A stretch of 64,000 nt of DNA, from positions 1 to 64,000 of the forward strand of contig JADJRE010000003.1 of NCBI GenBank assembly GCA_016712375.1, in the 5' to 3' direction. A program made the translations under genes and the position numbers. This document shows positions 35,712-45,133 of this stretch, piece after piece; within the stretch, counting starts at the first letter, position 1, and every line of letters starts with the position of its first letter. The notes below the pieces were generated by a model. The model did not search any database. It was not told where the DNA came from and saw only the letters and a program-made list of their open reading frames with translations. Source of the stretch: Rhodospirillales bacterium. GTDB taxonomy: Bacteria > Pseudomonadota > Alphaproteobacteria > Rhodospirillales > Defluviicoccaceae.

Positions 35712-36857
35712 ATGCCTGCCTACGCCGCGCTCGACGTCTCGAAGAGCACGACCGCCATCCATGTTGTCGACGAGACTGGCCGGTGCCTGTGGCGCGGCAA
35801 GGCCAGGACCGACCCCGAGCTCATCGCCGACGCGCTGGCCGCGCACGCTCCAGAGCTCGCGCGTGTGGGCCTGGAGACGGGCTGTTGGTCGACCTGGCTC
35901 TACCACGGCCTGACCGACCGCGGGCTCTCTGTCGTCTGCATGGACGCGCGCCAGGCGAAGGCGGCTCTGTCGCTGAAGATCAACAAGACCGACGCCAACG
36001 ACGCGGCAGGGCTGGCGCAGCTGCTGCGCACCGGCTTCTTCCGCGAGGTGCGGGTGAAGAGCTGGGACGCGATGCGCATCCGCACTCTGGTGCGCGCTCG
36101 CTGCGGGCTGCTCCGGACACAGCTCGACCTCGCCAACCAAATTCGCGGCGCGCTGCGGACCTTCGGGCTGATGCTCGGCACCGGTGGGGCGCGGCGGTTC
36201 GAGGCCGAGGTCCGCTGCCATCTCGCCGACCGCCCCGATCTCGCGCCGATCGGGCTGGCGCTGCTCGAGGCGTGGACGACCATCCGTCGTCAGGTCTACA
36301 GGCTCGACCGCGAGATCCGGGCGGCCGTGCGCCGCGACCACGCCTGCAGGCTCCTGATGACGGTGCCCGGCGTGGGCTGTATGACGGCGATAAGCTACGT
36401 CGCTGCTGTCGAGGATCCGGGCGAGTTCCGCTCGGCGCGAGCGGTCAGCGCCTGGATCGGGCTGACGCCCAGGCGCTACCAGTCGGGTGAGATCGACGTC
36501 TCGGGCCGCATCTCGCGACAAGGCGACAAGCTGCTGCGCTCCTACCTCTACGAGGCGGCCGCGCACGTGCTGACGCGCGCGACCGCCGACTCGACGCTCA
36601 GGCGCTGGGGCCAGGGCCTGCGCGCCCGGATCGGCTTCAAGCGGGCAGTCGTGGCCGTCGCAAGGAAGCTGGCGGTCGACGATCGGGCGCCGACTCGACG
36701 GAAGCCTGTCGTCCCTCGGTACGCACCCTCCTTAGGGCGCCAGCTTTTCAACGGCCTGCCGCAGACGCATTGTGGTGGTTTCGACCGTTCTCCGACCTTT
36801 TCAGCAACACTTTGTAACCTGAAAGCAATCTGCTGGTTGCACGACCATGGTAGATGA
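35712..36857 (+). mobile_element. IS110-family transposase gene
   Basis: This is a 381-residue IS110-family (DEDD) recombinase. The RuvC-like N-terminal domain has ALDVSKSTTAIHVVDETG, VGLETG and KINKTDANDAAGLAQLL. The C-terminal domain has VPGVGCMTAISYVAAV, WIGLTPRRYQSGE and GDKLLRSYLYEAA with the catalytic serine region. After ARKLAV the last 45 residues do not resemble the family, so the end may be diverged or cut short. GAGGAG lies before the ATG. IS110 elements use a bridge RNA encoded in their non-coding end; here the 5' flank before the recombinase gene is short. Element ends cannot be placed by eye. Confidence 0.85.
36804..36820 (+). promoter_or_regulatory. metal-regulon box 1
   Basis: GCAACACTTTGTAACCT matches the recurrent GNAAC..TTTGTTACA motif with two changes. 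A TAGATG hexamer follows 31 bases after the box. It lies 124 bases upstream of the Met-rich gene. Confidence 0.45.
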
Positions 36858-36943
36858 GCCGAATTCGGCTGCTACGGACAGGCCCTAACACACACGGTCA
36901 GGATAGTGTCTCGGCGGCGCAGTAGCGGACAGGAGGGATAAGC

Positions 36944-37300
36944 ATGATCAAGAAAGCAAACTTTGCGGTCGCCGCCCTTGTCGTCGCGGTCAGTTTCTTG
37001 CCTGCGGGTGCGTTTGCCGGTCCGGATCCCTTGCAACAGCAGCTTCAACGCCAACTCACCGCAGCAAAGGCGAAGCAGGAGCAGGCCGAGAAGGCAAAGG
37101 CGGCCGAACGCCAGAAGTTTATGCAAGAGCATATGCAGATGATGCAGAACGCGATGGATCAGATGCAGGCGATGAAGCCGCATGCAGGCATGACGATGCA
37201 GGAACACGAGGAGTGGATCGCAGAACATCAGAAGCTGATGGATGACATGCTCCAGCAAATGATGAAGGATCAGCAAATGATGATGCATCACGGCAAATAG
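36944..37300 (+). CDS. Met/His-rich periplasmic metal-binding protein
   Basis: The 118-residue product has a signal peptide (AVAALVVAVSFLPAGAFA). The mature part is helical, extremely rich in Met, Gln, Lys and Glu, with repeated MQ/MM and HM words (MQEHMQMMQNAMDQMQAM) and a C-terminal MMMHHGK. Such methionine clusters bind Cu(I) or Ag(I). GGAGGGATAAGC precedes the ATG. It heads the cus-type region and should buffer periplasmic copper. Family name not assigned; it resembles other small copper-binding periplasmic proteins by composition only. Confidence 0.7.
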   Translation: MIKKANFAVAALVVAVSFLPAGAFAGPDPLQQQLQRQLTAAKAKQEQAEKAKAAERQKFMQEHMQMMQNAMDQMQAMKPHAGMTMQEHEEWIAEHQKLMDDMLQQMMKDQQMMMHHGK

Positions 37301-37596
37301 GATCGCCCGCAAGGCGACATTTGGTGCGCACGCATCTCGTGCTGGCGACCCGGTGGTGACGGCAACGAGGCGCCTTCACGCGCTACGCTGCGTTCTGTCG
37401 CCACGATCCAAGAATTCATTTCGTAAATACTTTCCTTTTACTGGCTGCCTTCAACAAAAAATCTGCTCGTGGTCTCCGTTCGTTACCAATCGTCACTCGA
37501 CGGACATCGGCCGATTACACTTCTCCGCTACGATGCGCGCCGGTGAGCGAAAGAGAGGCCAAGAGATGCTGGCCAAAGTTGACAAGGACGCCAAAC

Positions 37597-37980
37597 ATGA
37601 TCGAGGCAGAGAGTGAGGGTAACCTCGTTACGTTGAGGATGATCGGAGCGGTGACGAGTTCGGATTGGGACCGGGTTCTCCCGAAATTCCAGGAAGCCTG
37701 TGGACAAGCTACGTCTGTGCGCATTCGAGGAGAAAATCGCGGCGCCATTCGAGTACTCATGGACTGGCGGGGACTGGAGTTGTGGGAGCCGGGTGCGAGA
37801 TCCGATTGCACGTGGTTCTGTATGGGCAATCGAGATCTAATAGGTCGGATCGCTATTTTGGGCAGTCCGAGATGGCACGACGAGAAAGAGCGGCTGGCCG
37901 ACATTTACCAAACAGCAGAAGTAAGATTCTTCACCCCGGCCGAAAGCGATTCGGCCCTGGTCTGGCTGACGGGAGAATAA
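37597..37980 (+). CDS. SpoIIAA-like (STAS-type) protein
   Basis: The 127-residue product resembles the SpoIIAA-like STAS family: EGNLVTLRMIGAVTSSDWDRVLP, a central RVLMDWRGLELWEP, and a C-terminal AEVRFFTPAESDSALVWLTGE. These are small soluble regulators or lipid-binding domains. Its role among copper genes is not known. AAGGA lies nine bases before the ATG. The frame extends upstream to 37543 but that lacks a ribosome site. Confidence 0.7.
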   Translation: MIEAESEGNLVTLRMIGAVTSSDWDRVLPKFQEACGQATSVRIRGENRGAIRVLMDWRGLELWEPGARSDCTWFCMGNRDLIGRIAILGSPRWHDEKERLADIYQTAEVRFFTPAESDSALVWLTGE

Positions 37981-38329
37981 CTGCTTCGAAAGGTGTTGCA
38001 CGTGATTCCCCTCAATACGCCTCGGCTCGTGTTCCGACGCCCGAGCCGTCGCGCTACTCGACCACGGTCTTGAGCCATGCGAGCCCCGCTCGTCCACGTG
38101 CGTCGACATCTCCTGTTGGGCTGGCGAAGCTACGCCGACGGATGAGATACGAACGGGTCGGCACCGATCTTGAATGCTGCTGCCAGCGCCGATCGATCGG
38201 CTCTGCGCAGCACGGAGAAACACTTTTTTACAATTGAGACATCGGGAGGTTGCGTGGGTCGGGCACCGTCCGCGCCCGTGGCAACAACGAAGGTTATGCC
38301 ATGATCTTTTCTGGTGGCTGAACAATAGG
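37981..38329. other. intergenic region with cus operon promoter
   Basis: No gene seen in this 349-base stretch. A metal-regulon box lies at 38217-38232. The open frame of the next gene reaches back to 38174 but without signal peptide logic. Confidence 0.5.
38217..38232 (+). promoter_or_regulatory. metal-regulon box 2
   Basis: GAAACACTTTTTTACA, one substitution from the TTTGTTACA core, lies 98 bases upstream of the cusC-like start. The -10-like hexamer at +31 is weak here. Confidence 0.45.
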
Positions 38330-39652
38330 ATGCACTTTGATCATCCGGAAGGCAGGGCAGCTCCGCTGCTCGTGTGCCTCGCCCTGGCGATTTTCGCAAC
38401 CGTCGTTTCGCCGCCGTTCGCAACGGCCCAATCCGCAGACGCTTCCGATCCGGGCGGTCTGCCGGGTGCAACCGTCGATGAACTCCTGGTCATGGGGCGC
38501 CGGTTGAACCCAGGTCTTGCGGCGGCGGCTCTAGAGGCTCAGGCGGCGCAGGCGCGGATCGGGGCGGCGGGGAAATTTCCCGATCCGATGTTCAAGACCG
38601 AGTTCTGGGATATGCGGGCGGCCCGCAGCTCCGCGTTGCCCGAGAACGTCGGCACCGTCAAGTACTCGGTCGAACAGACGGTGCCGCTGTGGGGCAAGCG
38701 CGAGCTGGAACGGAAGATTGCCAGGGCCGAGGCCGGATCGGCCGCGGATCAGCGGAGGGGTGTCGAAACAGAACTTCTTGCGCGGATCAAGACGGTATTC
38801 GCGAGCTACTACGCGACGAACGAAGCAATCGGCATCAACCAGGAACTGCTCGGGAGCGTCGCGGCTGTCGCGCGCGTCGCCGAGAGTCGATACGGCCAGG
38901 GGCGCGGCAATCAGCAGGACGTGGTGACGGCGGAGGTCGAGAGAGGGCGGCTGCAGGTCGAACTGGCCAGGCTGGAGGGCGAGCGGCGAGGCTGGATCGC
39001 GCAGCTGAATGCGCTGCTGAACCGGCCGGCCGGAGCTCCGCTGGCCACCCCGCGGGCGCTCAGGCCGATCCCGCAGGCGGACGCCCTGCCGCTCGCCGAA
39101 CTGCTGGAGCGCGTCCACCGGGACAATCCGCAACTCGCCGCGGAGCAGGCGACGATCACCGCAGCGGAACGAAACGCGGAGTTGGTGCGGCGGAACTGGT
39201 ATCCGGACCCGACCTTCGGCTTTACCGTGTTCGACGAAGACGGCAGCAATGGCCGGCAGTTCGGCGGCTACGAGGCGATGGTTTCGTTCGCGATTCCGCT
39301 GCAGTGGGGGTTGCGCCGCGCCCAAGAGCAGGAAGCGCTCGCGAAAGCCGCCGCATCGCGCACTCGCCGCGAGGCGACGGCCGCCGACCTTCGAGGCCAG
39401 CTCGAGCAAGCCTGGTGGGGGCTCGATGCAGCGCGCCGGGGCGAAAGAATCCTGCGCGATATCAACATCCCCCAGTCGGACGTCGTGCTGCAGTCGGCGC
39501 TCGCCGGCTATGAGCTGGGCCGGGCCGACTTGCCGAGCGTGCTGCTCGCCGAGCAGGCAGTGCTGCGGGTGACGCTCGATCGTATCGCTCTTCTCGTCGA
39601 GCAGCAGATGCGACTGGCGGAGCTCGAGAGGGTGATCGGGGGCGACCTGTGA
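38330..39652 (+). CDS. cusC: CusC-type outer membrane efflux factor
   Basis: The 440-residue TolC-family protein forms the outer membrane channel of a tripartite Cu/Ag pump. A signal peptide (LLVCLALAIFATVVSPPFATAQ) is followed by paired helical-hairpin repeats of the family: MFKTEFWDMRAAR, VEQTVPLWGKRELE, then TFGFTVFDEDGSNG and VSFAIPLQWGLRRAQ in the second repeat. The chosen start gives a clean signal peptide. Its stop overlaps the adaptor start (GTGA). The symbol is by operon context; no lipobox is present. Confidence 0.82.
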   Translation: MHFDHPEGRAAPLLVCLALAIFATVVSPPFATAQSADASDPGGLPGATVDELLVMGRRLNPGLAAAALEAQAAQARIGAAGKFPDPMFKTEFWDMRAARSSALPENVGTVKYSVEQTVPLWGKRELERKIARAEAGSAADQRRGVETELLARIKTVFASYYATNEAIGINQELLGSVAAVARVAESRYGQGRGNQQDVVTAEVERGRLQVELARLEGERRGWIAQLNALLNRPAGAPLATPRALRPIPQADALPLAELLERVHRDNPQLAAEQATITAAERNAELVRRNWYPDPTFGFTVFDEDGSNGRQFGGYEAMVSFAIPLQWGLRRAQEQEALAKAAASRTRREATAADLRGQLEQAWWGLDAARRGERILRDINIPQSDVVLQSALAGYELGRADLPSVLLAEQAVLRVTLDRIALLVEQQMRLAELERVIGGDL

Positions 39653-41190
39653 AGCGAATGGTGGGTCTTGCGATCGTGGTCGTCTTGGCCGCCGCGGCCG
39701 GTGCGGCCGGAGGCTACTGGGTCGCCCAGCGCGGCCTGCTGAAAAGTTGGTTCGCGGCTTGGCAGGAACCGGACAGCCAGGCCCAGCACGCGGTCCCCGC
39801 CGGCACAGGCGGGCCGGCAAAGGAGCGTAAGGTTCTCTACTACAAGGACCCGATGGGCAATCCCGACTACTCCCCTGTGCCCAAGAAGGACTCGATGGGG
39901 ATGGACTACATCCCGGTTTACGAGGATGCGCCGGGCGCCTCACCCGCACCATCCTCGCCCGGTGGTCCGGCCCATCAGCACGGCGAGGCAGCGTCGGACT
40001 CGAGCCCGTCCGCCGCTCCCTCGACCGGCCGGAAGATCCTCTACTACCGCAACCCGATGGGCTTGGCCGATACCTCGCCGGTACCGAAGAAGGACCCGAT
40101 GGGGATGGACTATGTTCCGGTTTACGCCGACGAGGCGGAGGCGGCAAGTGCCGGGATGGTCAAGATCAGCCCCGTCCGGGTGCAGCAGATCGGCGTGCGC
40201 AGCGAGCCGGTCGGTCGTCGCGATCTGGTGCGGCCGATCCGCGCCGTCGGCACGGTGCAGTTCGACGAGCGCCGGACCTCCGTCGTCTCCACCCGGTTCG
40301 AGGGCTGGATCGAGAAGCTGCTGGTCAACTCCACCGGCGAGACGGTGCGGCGCGGCCAGCCGCTGATGCAGGTGTACAGTCCCGACCTGGTTCTGGCGCA
40401 GCAGGAGTATGCGCTGCTCAGCAGGTCCGAACGCGGGGACGGGCGTGCCGACGGCGAAAGCGCCGCAATACGCCGGCTCCTCGCGGGCGCAGAGCAGCGG
40501 CTTCGCTACCTCGACTTTCCGTCATCGGAGATGGAGAGGCTGAAGCGAGAAGCGGAGGCGCGGGAGATCGTGACGATCCCTTCGCCGGTGAGCGGCACGG
40601 TGATCGAAAAACCGGCGCTGCAAGGCATGCGGTTCATGCCGGGGGAGACGCTCTTCAAGATCGTCGACATGTCGACGGTATGGCTGATCGCCGAGGTGTT
40701 CGAGCAGGACCTGGCGACCGTCGCGGTGGGCCAGCCGGCGAAGATCGTCGTCAAGGCTTACCCGGACCGGTCGTTCGCCGGCCGCGTCGCTTTCATCTAT
40801 CCGACGGTCGGCGAACAAACACGCACGGCGCGGGTGCGCATCGAGATCCCCAACCCGGGCGACCTGCTCAAGCAGGAAATGTATGCCAGCGTCGAGATCG
40901 CCTCGCCGGTAGGCCGCCGCAACGTGCTCGCCGTCCCGGATTCGGCGGTGATCGACAACGGCGTTCGGCAGGTGGTGCTGATCGACAGGGGCGAGGGGCG
41001 TTTCGAGCCGCGCCCGGTCCGTCTCGGCGAGAAAGGCGACGGCTACGTCGAGGTCCGCGACGGCGTCGCCGCCGGCGAGCGGGTGGTGGTCGGCGCCAAC
41101 TTCCTGATCGACGCCGAGAGCAACCTGAAGGCCGCGCTGAGCGGCTTCGGCGGCAGTGACGTTCAGGGTGGGGAACACCAGCACCAATGA
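39649..41190 (+). CDS. cusB: CusB-type adaptor with tandem metal-binding domains
   Basis: The 513-residue membrane fusion protein joins the RND pump to the outer membrane channel. After an N-terminal anchor come two near-identical heavy-metal-binding domains: KVLYYKDPMGN...KKDSMGMDYIPVY and KILYYRNPMGL...KKDPMGMDYVPVY. Next are the adaptor beta-barrel and hairpin domains (GWIEKLLVNSTGETVRRGQPL, LVLAQQEYALL, SGTVIEKPALQGM). The GTG start overlaps the cusC stop by four bases, and its own stop overlaps cusA. The duplicated Met-rich domain is unusual; one copy is the norm. It delivers periplasmic Cu(I)/Ag(I) to CusA. Confidence 0.9.
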   Translation: MKRMVGLAIVVVLAAAAGAAGGYWVAQRGLLKSWFAAWQEPDSQAQHAVPAGTGGPAKERKVLYYKDPMGNPDYSPVPKKDSMGMDYIPVYEDAPGASPAPSSPGGPAHQHGEAASDSSPSAAPSTGRKILYYRNPMGLADTSPVPKKDPMGMDYVPVYADEAEAASAGMVKISPVRVQQIGVRSEPVGRRDLVRPIRAVGTVQFDERRTSVVSTRFEGWIEKLLVNSTGETVRRGQPLMQVYSPDLVLAQQEYALLSRSERGDGRADGESAAIRRLLAGAEQRLRYLDFPSSEMERLKREAEAREIVTIPSPVSGTVIEKPALQGMRFMPGETLFKIVDMSTVWLIAEVFEQDLATVAVGQPAKIVVKAYPDRSFAGRVAFIYPTVGEQTRTARVRIEIPNPGDLLKQEMYASVEIASPVGRRNVLAVPDSAVIDNGVRQVVLIDRGEGRFEPRPVRLGEKGDGYVEVRDGVAAGERVVVGANFLIDAESNLKAALSGFGGSDVQGGEHQHQ

Positions 41191-44100
41191 TCTCCGGCAT
41201 CATTCGCTGGTCCGCCCACAACCTGGTGCTGGTGCTGATCGGTACGGTGTTCATCGTCGCCGCCGGCGCCTACTCCCTGCTCAAGACGCCGCTCGACGCG
41301 ATCCCCGACCTGTCGGACGTGCAGGTGATCCTCTACACCGAGTATCCAGGTCAGGCGCCGCAGGTGGTCGAGGACCAGGTCACCTACCCGCTGACCACGG
41401 CGATGCTGAGCGTGCCGCATTCGAAGGTGGTGCGCGGCTTTTCCTTCTTCGGGGTCTCCTTCGTCTACATTATCTTCGAGGACGGCACCGACCTTTACTG
41501 GGCGCGTTCGCGGGTGCTCGAATACCTCAACTTCGCCGCCAAGCGCCTGCCGCCCGGCATCACGCCCTCGCTCGGCCCCGATGCCACCGGCGTCGGCTGG
41601 GTCTACCAGTACGCGGTGCTGAGCGAAAAGCGGACGCTGGCCGAGCTGCGCACCATCCAGGACTGGTATCTGCGCTACGGCTTGGCGAAGGCGGAAGGCG
41701 TCGCCGAAGTGGCGAGCATCGGCGGCTTCGTCAAGACCTACGCCGTCACCGTCGATCCGTGGCGGCTGAAGGCATACGGCATCCCGCTGTCGCAGGTCAC
41801 CGAGGCGATCCGCCGGAACAACCGGGACGTCGGCGGGCGCGTCGTCGAGATGACCGAGACTGAATACGTGGTGCGCGGCCGCGGCTACCTGCAAGGGATC
41901 GCCGACCTCGAGCAGATCGTGCTGAAGACGGAAGGGCTGACGCCGGTGCTGTTGCGCGACGTCGCCCGCATCGAGCTGGCGCCGGACGAACGGCGCGGGC
42001 TCACCGAGCTCAACGGCGAGGGCGAGGTGGTGAGCGGCATCGTCCTGCAGCGCTACGGCCAGAACGCGCTCGACGTCATCGCCAACGTCAAAAAGAAGAT
42101 CGAGGAGATCACGCCGAGCCTTCCCGAGGACGTGCGCATCGTCAACGTCTACGACCGTTCCGACCTGATAAAGCGGGCCATCGAGACGCTGAAGGGCACG
42201 CTGATCGAGGAGAGCATCATCGTTGCTCTCGTCTGCATCGTCTTCCTGCTGCACGTTCGCTCGGCGCTGGTCGCCATCGTCAGCCTGCCGGTCGGCGTGC
42301 TGATGGCGTTCATTGCCATGCACGCGCTCGGCATCAACTCGACGATCATGAGCCTGGGCGGCATCGCAATTGCCGTCGGCGCGATGATCGACGCCGCGAT
42401 CGTCATGATCGAGAACGCTCACAAGCACCTGGAGCGCGCCACGCCGGACACGCCGCGTGTCCAGGTGCTGGTCGATGCGGCGATCGAGGTCGGCCCGGCG
42501 CTGTTCTTCTCGCTGCTGATCATCACCGTCTCTTTCCTGCCGATCTTCACGCTGGAGGCTCAGGAGGGGCGGATGTTCAAGCCGCTCGCCTACACCAAGA
42601 CCTTCTCCATGGCGGCCGCCGCGTTCCTGTCGATCACCCTGGTGCCGGCGCTGATGGTGCTGTTCGTCCGCGGCCGGATCATCCCCGAGCACAGGAACCC
42701 GATCAATCGGGCGCTGATCTGGCTGTACCGGCCGATCATCCGCCTGGTCCTGCGGGTGAAGACCCTGACCATCCTGCTCGCCGTTGCCGCCCTCGGGGTG
42801 TCGGTGTATCCGGCGGTGCACATCGGCACCGAGTTCATGCCGACGCTGAACGAAGGGACGCTGCTCTACATGCCGGCGACGGTGCCCGGCCTGTCGATCA
42901 CCAAAGCCGCCGAGTTGCTGCAGATGCAGAACCGGATCATCAAGTCGTTCCCGGAAGTCGACTCCGTCTACGGCAAGGCCGGCCGCGCGCTGACCGCGAC
43001 CGACCCGGCGCCGACCGAGATGTTCGAGACGGTGATCAACCTGAAACCGGAGAGCGAGTGGCGCGACGGCCTGACAATGGATGGGCTGATTGCCGAGTTG
43101 GATCAGGCGCTGCAGTTTCCCGGCATCGCCAACGCCTGGACGATGCCGATCAAGGCGCGCACCGACATGCTGTCGACCGGCATCCGCACGCCGATCGGCA
43201 TCAAGGTGTTCGGCCCCGACCTGGAGGGGCTGGAGCGGATCGCACGCGAGATCGAGGCGGCGGTGCGCACCGTCCCCGGGACCACCAGCGCGTTCGCCGA
43301 GCGGGTGATGGGCGGCTACTACCTGAACATCGAGCCGGACCGGACGGCCTTGGCCCGCTATGGCCTGACGACCGACGACGTGCAGGACTTGGTAGCGACC
43401 GCGCTGGGCGCCGAGGCGGTGACCACCACCGTCGAGGGCCGCGAGCGGTACACCGTCAACGTGCGCTATCCGCGCGCCTTCCGTTCCGATCCGCAAGCGA
43501 TCGCCTCTGACGTGCTGATCCCGATGCCAGGCGGCGGCACGGTGCCGCTGGGCCAGGTCGCGAAGGTCCGGCTGTCGATGGGCCCGGCCAACATCCGCAC
43601 CGAGAACGCGCAGCTCGCGGTGTACGTCTATGTCGACTTCCGCGGCCGCGATATCGCCGGCTACGTCACGGAAGCTCAGAAGGCGGTCGCCGGACAGGTG
43701 CGTTTCCCGCAGGGCTACTACGTGACCTGGAGCGGCCAGTTCGAGTACCTGCAGCGGGCCGAGGCGCGGATGAAGATCGTCGTGCCGGTGACGCTCATGA
43801 TCATCATTCTCCTGCTCTACCTCAACTTCCGGCGGCTGACCGAGACGTTCATCGTCATGCTCAGCTTGCCCTTCTCGCTGATCGGCGGGCTGTGGTTTGT
43901 CCATGCGCTGGGCTACAACATGAGCGTCGCCGTGGCGGTCGGCTTCATCGCACTCGCCGGCGTCGCCGCCGAGACCGGCGTCGTCATGCTGATCTATCTC
44001 GACCACGCTTGGGAGGACATCAAGCGAAGGCGGGCGACGGAAGGCCAGGACGTTACCCGCGAGGATCTGTATGAGGCGATCATGTTCGGCGCCGTCGAGC

Positions 44101-44363
44101 GAGTGCGCCCGAAGATGATGACCGTCGTCGCGATCATGGCCGGCCTGCTGCCGATCCTGTGGTCGACCGGGACCGGCTCGGAGGTGATGCGCCGGATTGC
44201 CGTGCCGATGATCGGCGGCATGGTTTCTTCGACCATCCTGACACTGATCGTCATCCCGGCGATCTACGGCGTGGTCAAGGGCACGCGGTTGCAGCGCACT
44301 CGCCGAGCCGACGAGGCTCGGGAGGTTCCCGCTCCCGAAGTGCAAGCCAGAATTTGCGACTGA
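41187..44363 (+). CDS. cusA: CusA-type Cu/Ag RND efflux pump
   Basis: The 1058-residue HME-RND inner membrane pump uses proton flow to expel Cu(I)/Ag(I) through CusBC. Twelve membrane spans are arranged as 1+5 and 1+5. The fourth span has the monovalent-cation motif AVGAMIDAAIVMIENAH, where CusA proteins carry proton-relay aspartate. Porter-domain text such as YTEYPGQAPQVVEDQVTYPL fits. ATGA overlap couples it to cusB. Complete. The last 65 bases are duplicated in decayed form at 44935-45001. Confidence 0.94.
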   Translation: MISGIIRWSAHNLVLVLIGTVFIVAAGAYSLLKTPLDAIPDLSDVQVILYTEYPGQAPQVVEDQVTYPLTTAMLSVPHSKVVRGFSFFGVSFVYIIFEDGTDLYWARSRVLEYLNFAAKRLPPGITPSLGPDATGVGWVYQYAVLSEKRTLAELRTIQDWYLRYGLAKAEGVAEVASIGGFVKTYAVTVDPWRLKAYGIPLSQVTEAIRRNNRDVGGRVVEMTETEYVVRGRGYLQGIADLEQIVLKTEGLTPVLLRDVARIELAPDERRGLTELNGEGEVVSGIVLQRYGQNALDVIANVKKKIEEITPSLPEDVRIVNVYDRSDLIKRAIETLKGTLIEESIIVALVCIVFLLHVRSALVAIVSLPVGVLMAFIAMHALGINSTIMSLGGIAIAVGAMIDAAIVMIENAHKHLERATPDTPRVQVLVDAAIEVGPALFFSLLIITVSFLPIFTLEAQEGRMFKPLAYTKTFSMAAAAFLSITLVPALMVLFVRGRIIPEHRNPINRALIWLYRPIIRLVLRVKTLTILLAVAALGVSVYPAVHIGTEFMPTLNEGTLLYMPATVPGLSITKAAELLQMQNRIIKSFPEVDSVYGKAGRALTATDPAPTEMFETVINLKPESEWRDGLTMDGLIAELDQALQFPGIANAWTMPIKARTDMLSTGIRTPIGIKVFGPDLEGLERIAREIEAAVRTVPGTTSAFAERVMGGYYLNIEPDRTALARYGLTTDDVQDLVATALGAEAVTTTVEGRERYTVNVRYPRAFRSDPQAIASDVLIPMPGGGTVPLGQVAKVRLSMGPANIRTENAQLAVYVYVDFRGRDIAGYVTEAQKAVAGQVRFPQGYYVTWSGQFEYLQRAEARMKIVVPVTLMIIILLLYLNFRRLTETFIVMLSLPFSLIGGLWFVHALGYNMSVAVAVGFIALAGVAAETGVVMLIYLDHAWEDIKRRRATEGQDVTREDLYEAIMFGAVERVRPKMMTVVAIMAGLLPILWSTGTGSEVMRRIAVPMIGGMVSSTILTLIVIPAIYGVVKGTRLQRTRRADEAREVPAPEVQARICD

Positions 44364-44495
44364 GGGCACGGAGAGATGCGGGCCATGGAAGTTTGAGGAT
44401 GACGATAAGTCGACGAGGCGACCGGCTCGGATGTTAAATTGAAGATGAGAATGACGAACGATGTGGGCGATGGCATCTGGGAGCGACAGAGTCCG

Positions 44496-44511
44496 GAAAC
44501 ATTTTGTTACA
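44496..44511 (+). promoter_or_regulatory. metal-regulon box 3
   Basis: GAAACATTTTGTTACA contains the exact TTTGTTACA core. A TATGCT hexamer follows 33 bases later. The box ends 67 bases before the gene at 44578. Confidence 0.55.
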
Positions 44512-44577
44512 CGCGGCAGTATTGCCCATTTGGGGTAGTGCGCGTATGCTCCTGTTTCCTGCAAAGAGGAGACAATA

Positions 44578-44850
44578 ATGCCTAACGTTACCGATTCGCC
44601 AACCCGCTTGGACTCGTTGCAAGAGCACGCTGCCTATGAAATGGCGCAAGGGATTACACAAATTGAAATTCATGAGCGAGTAAACTCACTCGTTAACGAT
44701 GGGCTCACAATGATCCATTCGTTTGTATATAAAGAAAAAAAACAGGTGTTGATCAGATTTATGCGCCCCTGCGAAACAGCGAATTATGACACTGAACAAT
44801 CTGATAGATCATCTTTCTCAGACAACCCTGTAATAGATTATCAGATCTAA
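44578..44850 (+). CDS. small low-GC hypothetical protein
   Basis: The 90-residue product has no membrane span or signal peptide. Its centre (HERVNSLVNDGLTMIHSFVYKEKKQVLIRFMRP) looks like a compact alpha/beta domain. AGAGGAGACAATA gives a strong ribosome site, and a metal-regulon box lies upstream, so it is probably expressed under metal stress. GC content is far below that of its neighbours, a sign of recent transfer. No family recognised. Confidence 0.65.
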   Translation: MPNVTDSPTRLDSLQEHAAYEMAQGITQIEIHERVNSLVNDGLTMIHSFVYKEKKQVLIRFMRPCETANYDTEQSDRSSFSDNPVIDYQI

Positions 44851-45133
44851 ACTCTGAGGTCTTTAGCAATGACCCGCGGCGACCCCGCCATCATGAGGGG
44901 CTGCTTCGAAAAGAGCGACACAGAGGGCGGTGGTACTGCGGTTGTTGCGCACTCGCCGAGCCGATGAGCCCCGGGAGCTGCCCGCTCCCGGACTCCCAGC
45001 TAGACAAGACTACAGCCCGCGCCCGAGAAGCGAGCCGACTTTGCACCGCGGAACGAGCTGCGGAGCAGGTGGCGTGATGAGGCGAAGATTTTCTGGCTGC
45101 GTCAAGTTGTTCTATGCTTAAAATCCTCGTCGC
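44851..45133. other. intergenic region with cusA remnant
   Basis: No gene supported. It includes the decayed copy of the cusA 3' end and short AT-rich flanks. The minus-strand copper protein ends at its right edge. Confidence 0.5.
44935..45001 (+). pseudogene. decayed duplicate of the cusA 3' end
   Basis: TGCGGTTG.TGCGCACTCGCCGAGCCGA and the following 35 bases match cusA positions 44282-44348 at a little over 80% identity. The translation LLRTRRADEPRELPAPG parallels the pump's LQRTRRADEAREVPAPE. Only the tail is present, so a second cusA was deleted or the tail was copied. Confidence 0.65.

Noticed and set aside
41163..44564. Very long minus-strand open frame (over 1100 codons) opposite cusA
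   Set aside because: Its text is His/Asp/Arg-rich low-complexity with no domain, a common antisense shadow in high-GC genes; cusA on the plus strand is unmistakable.
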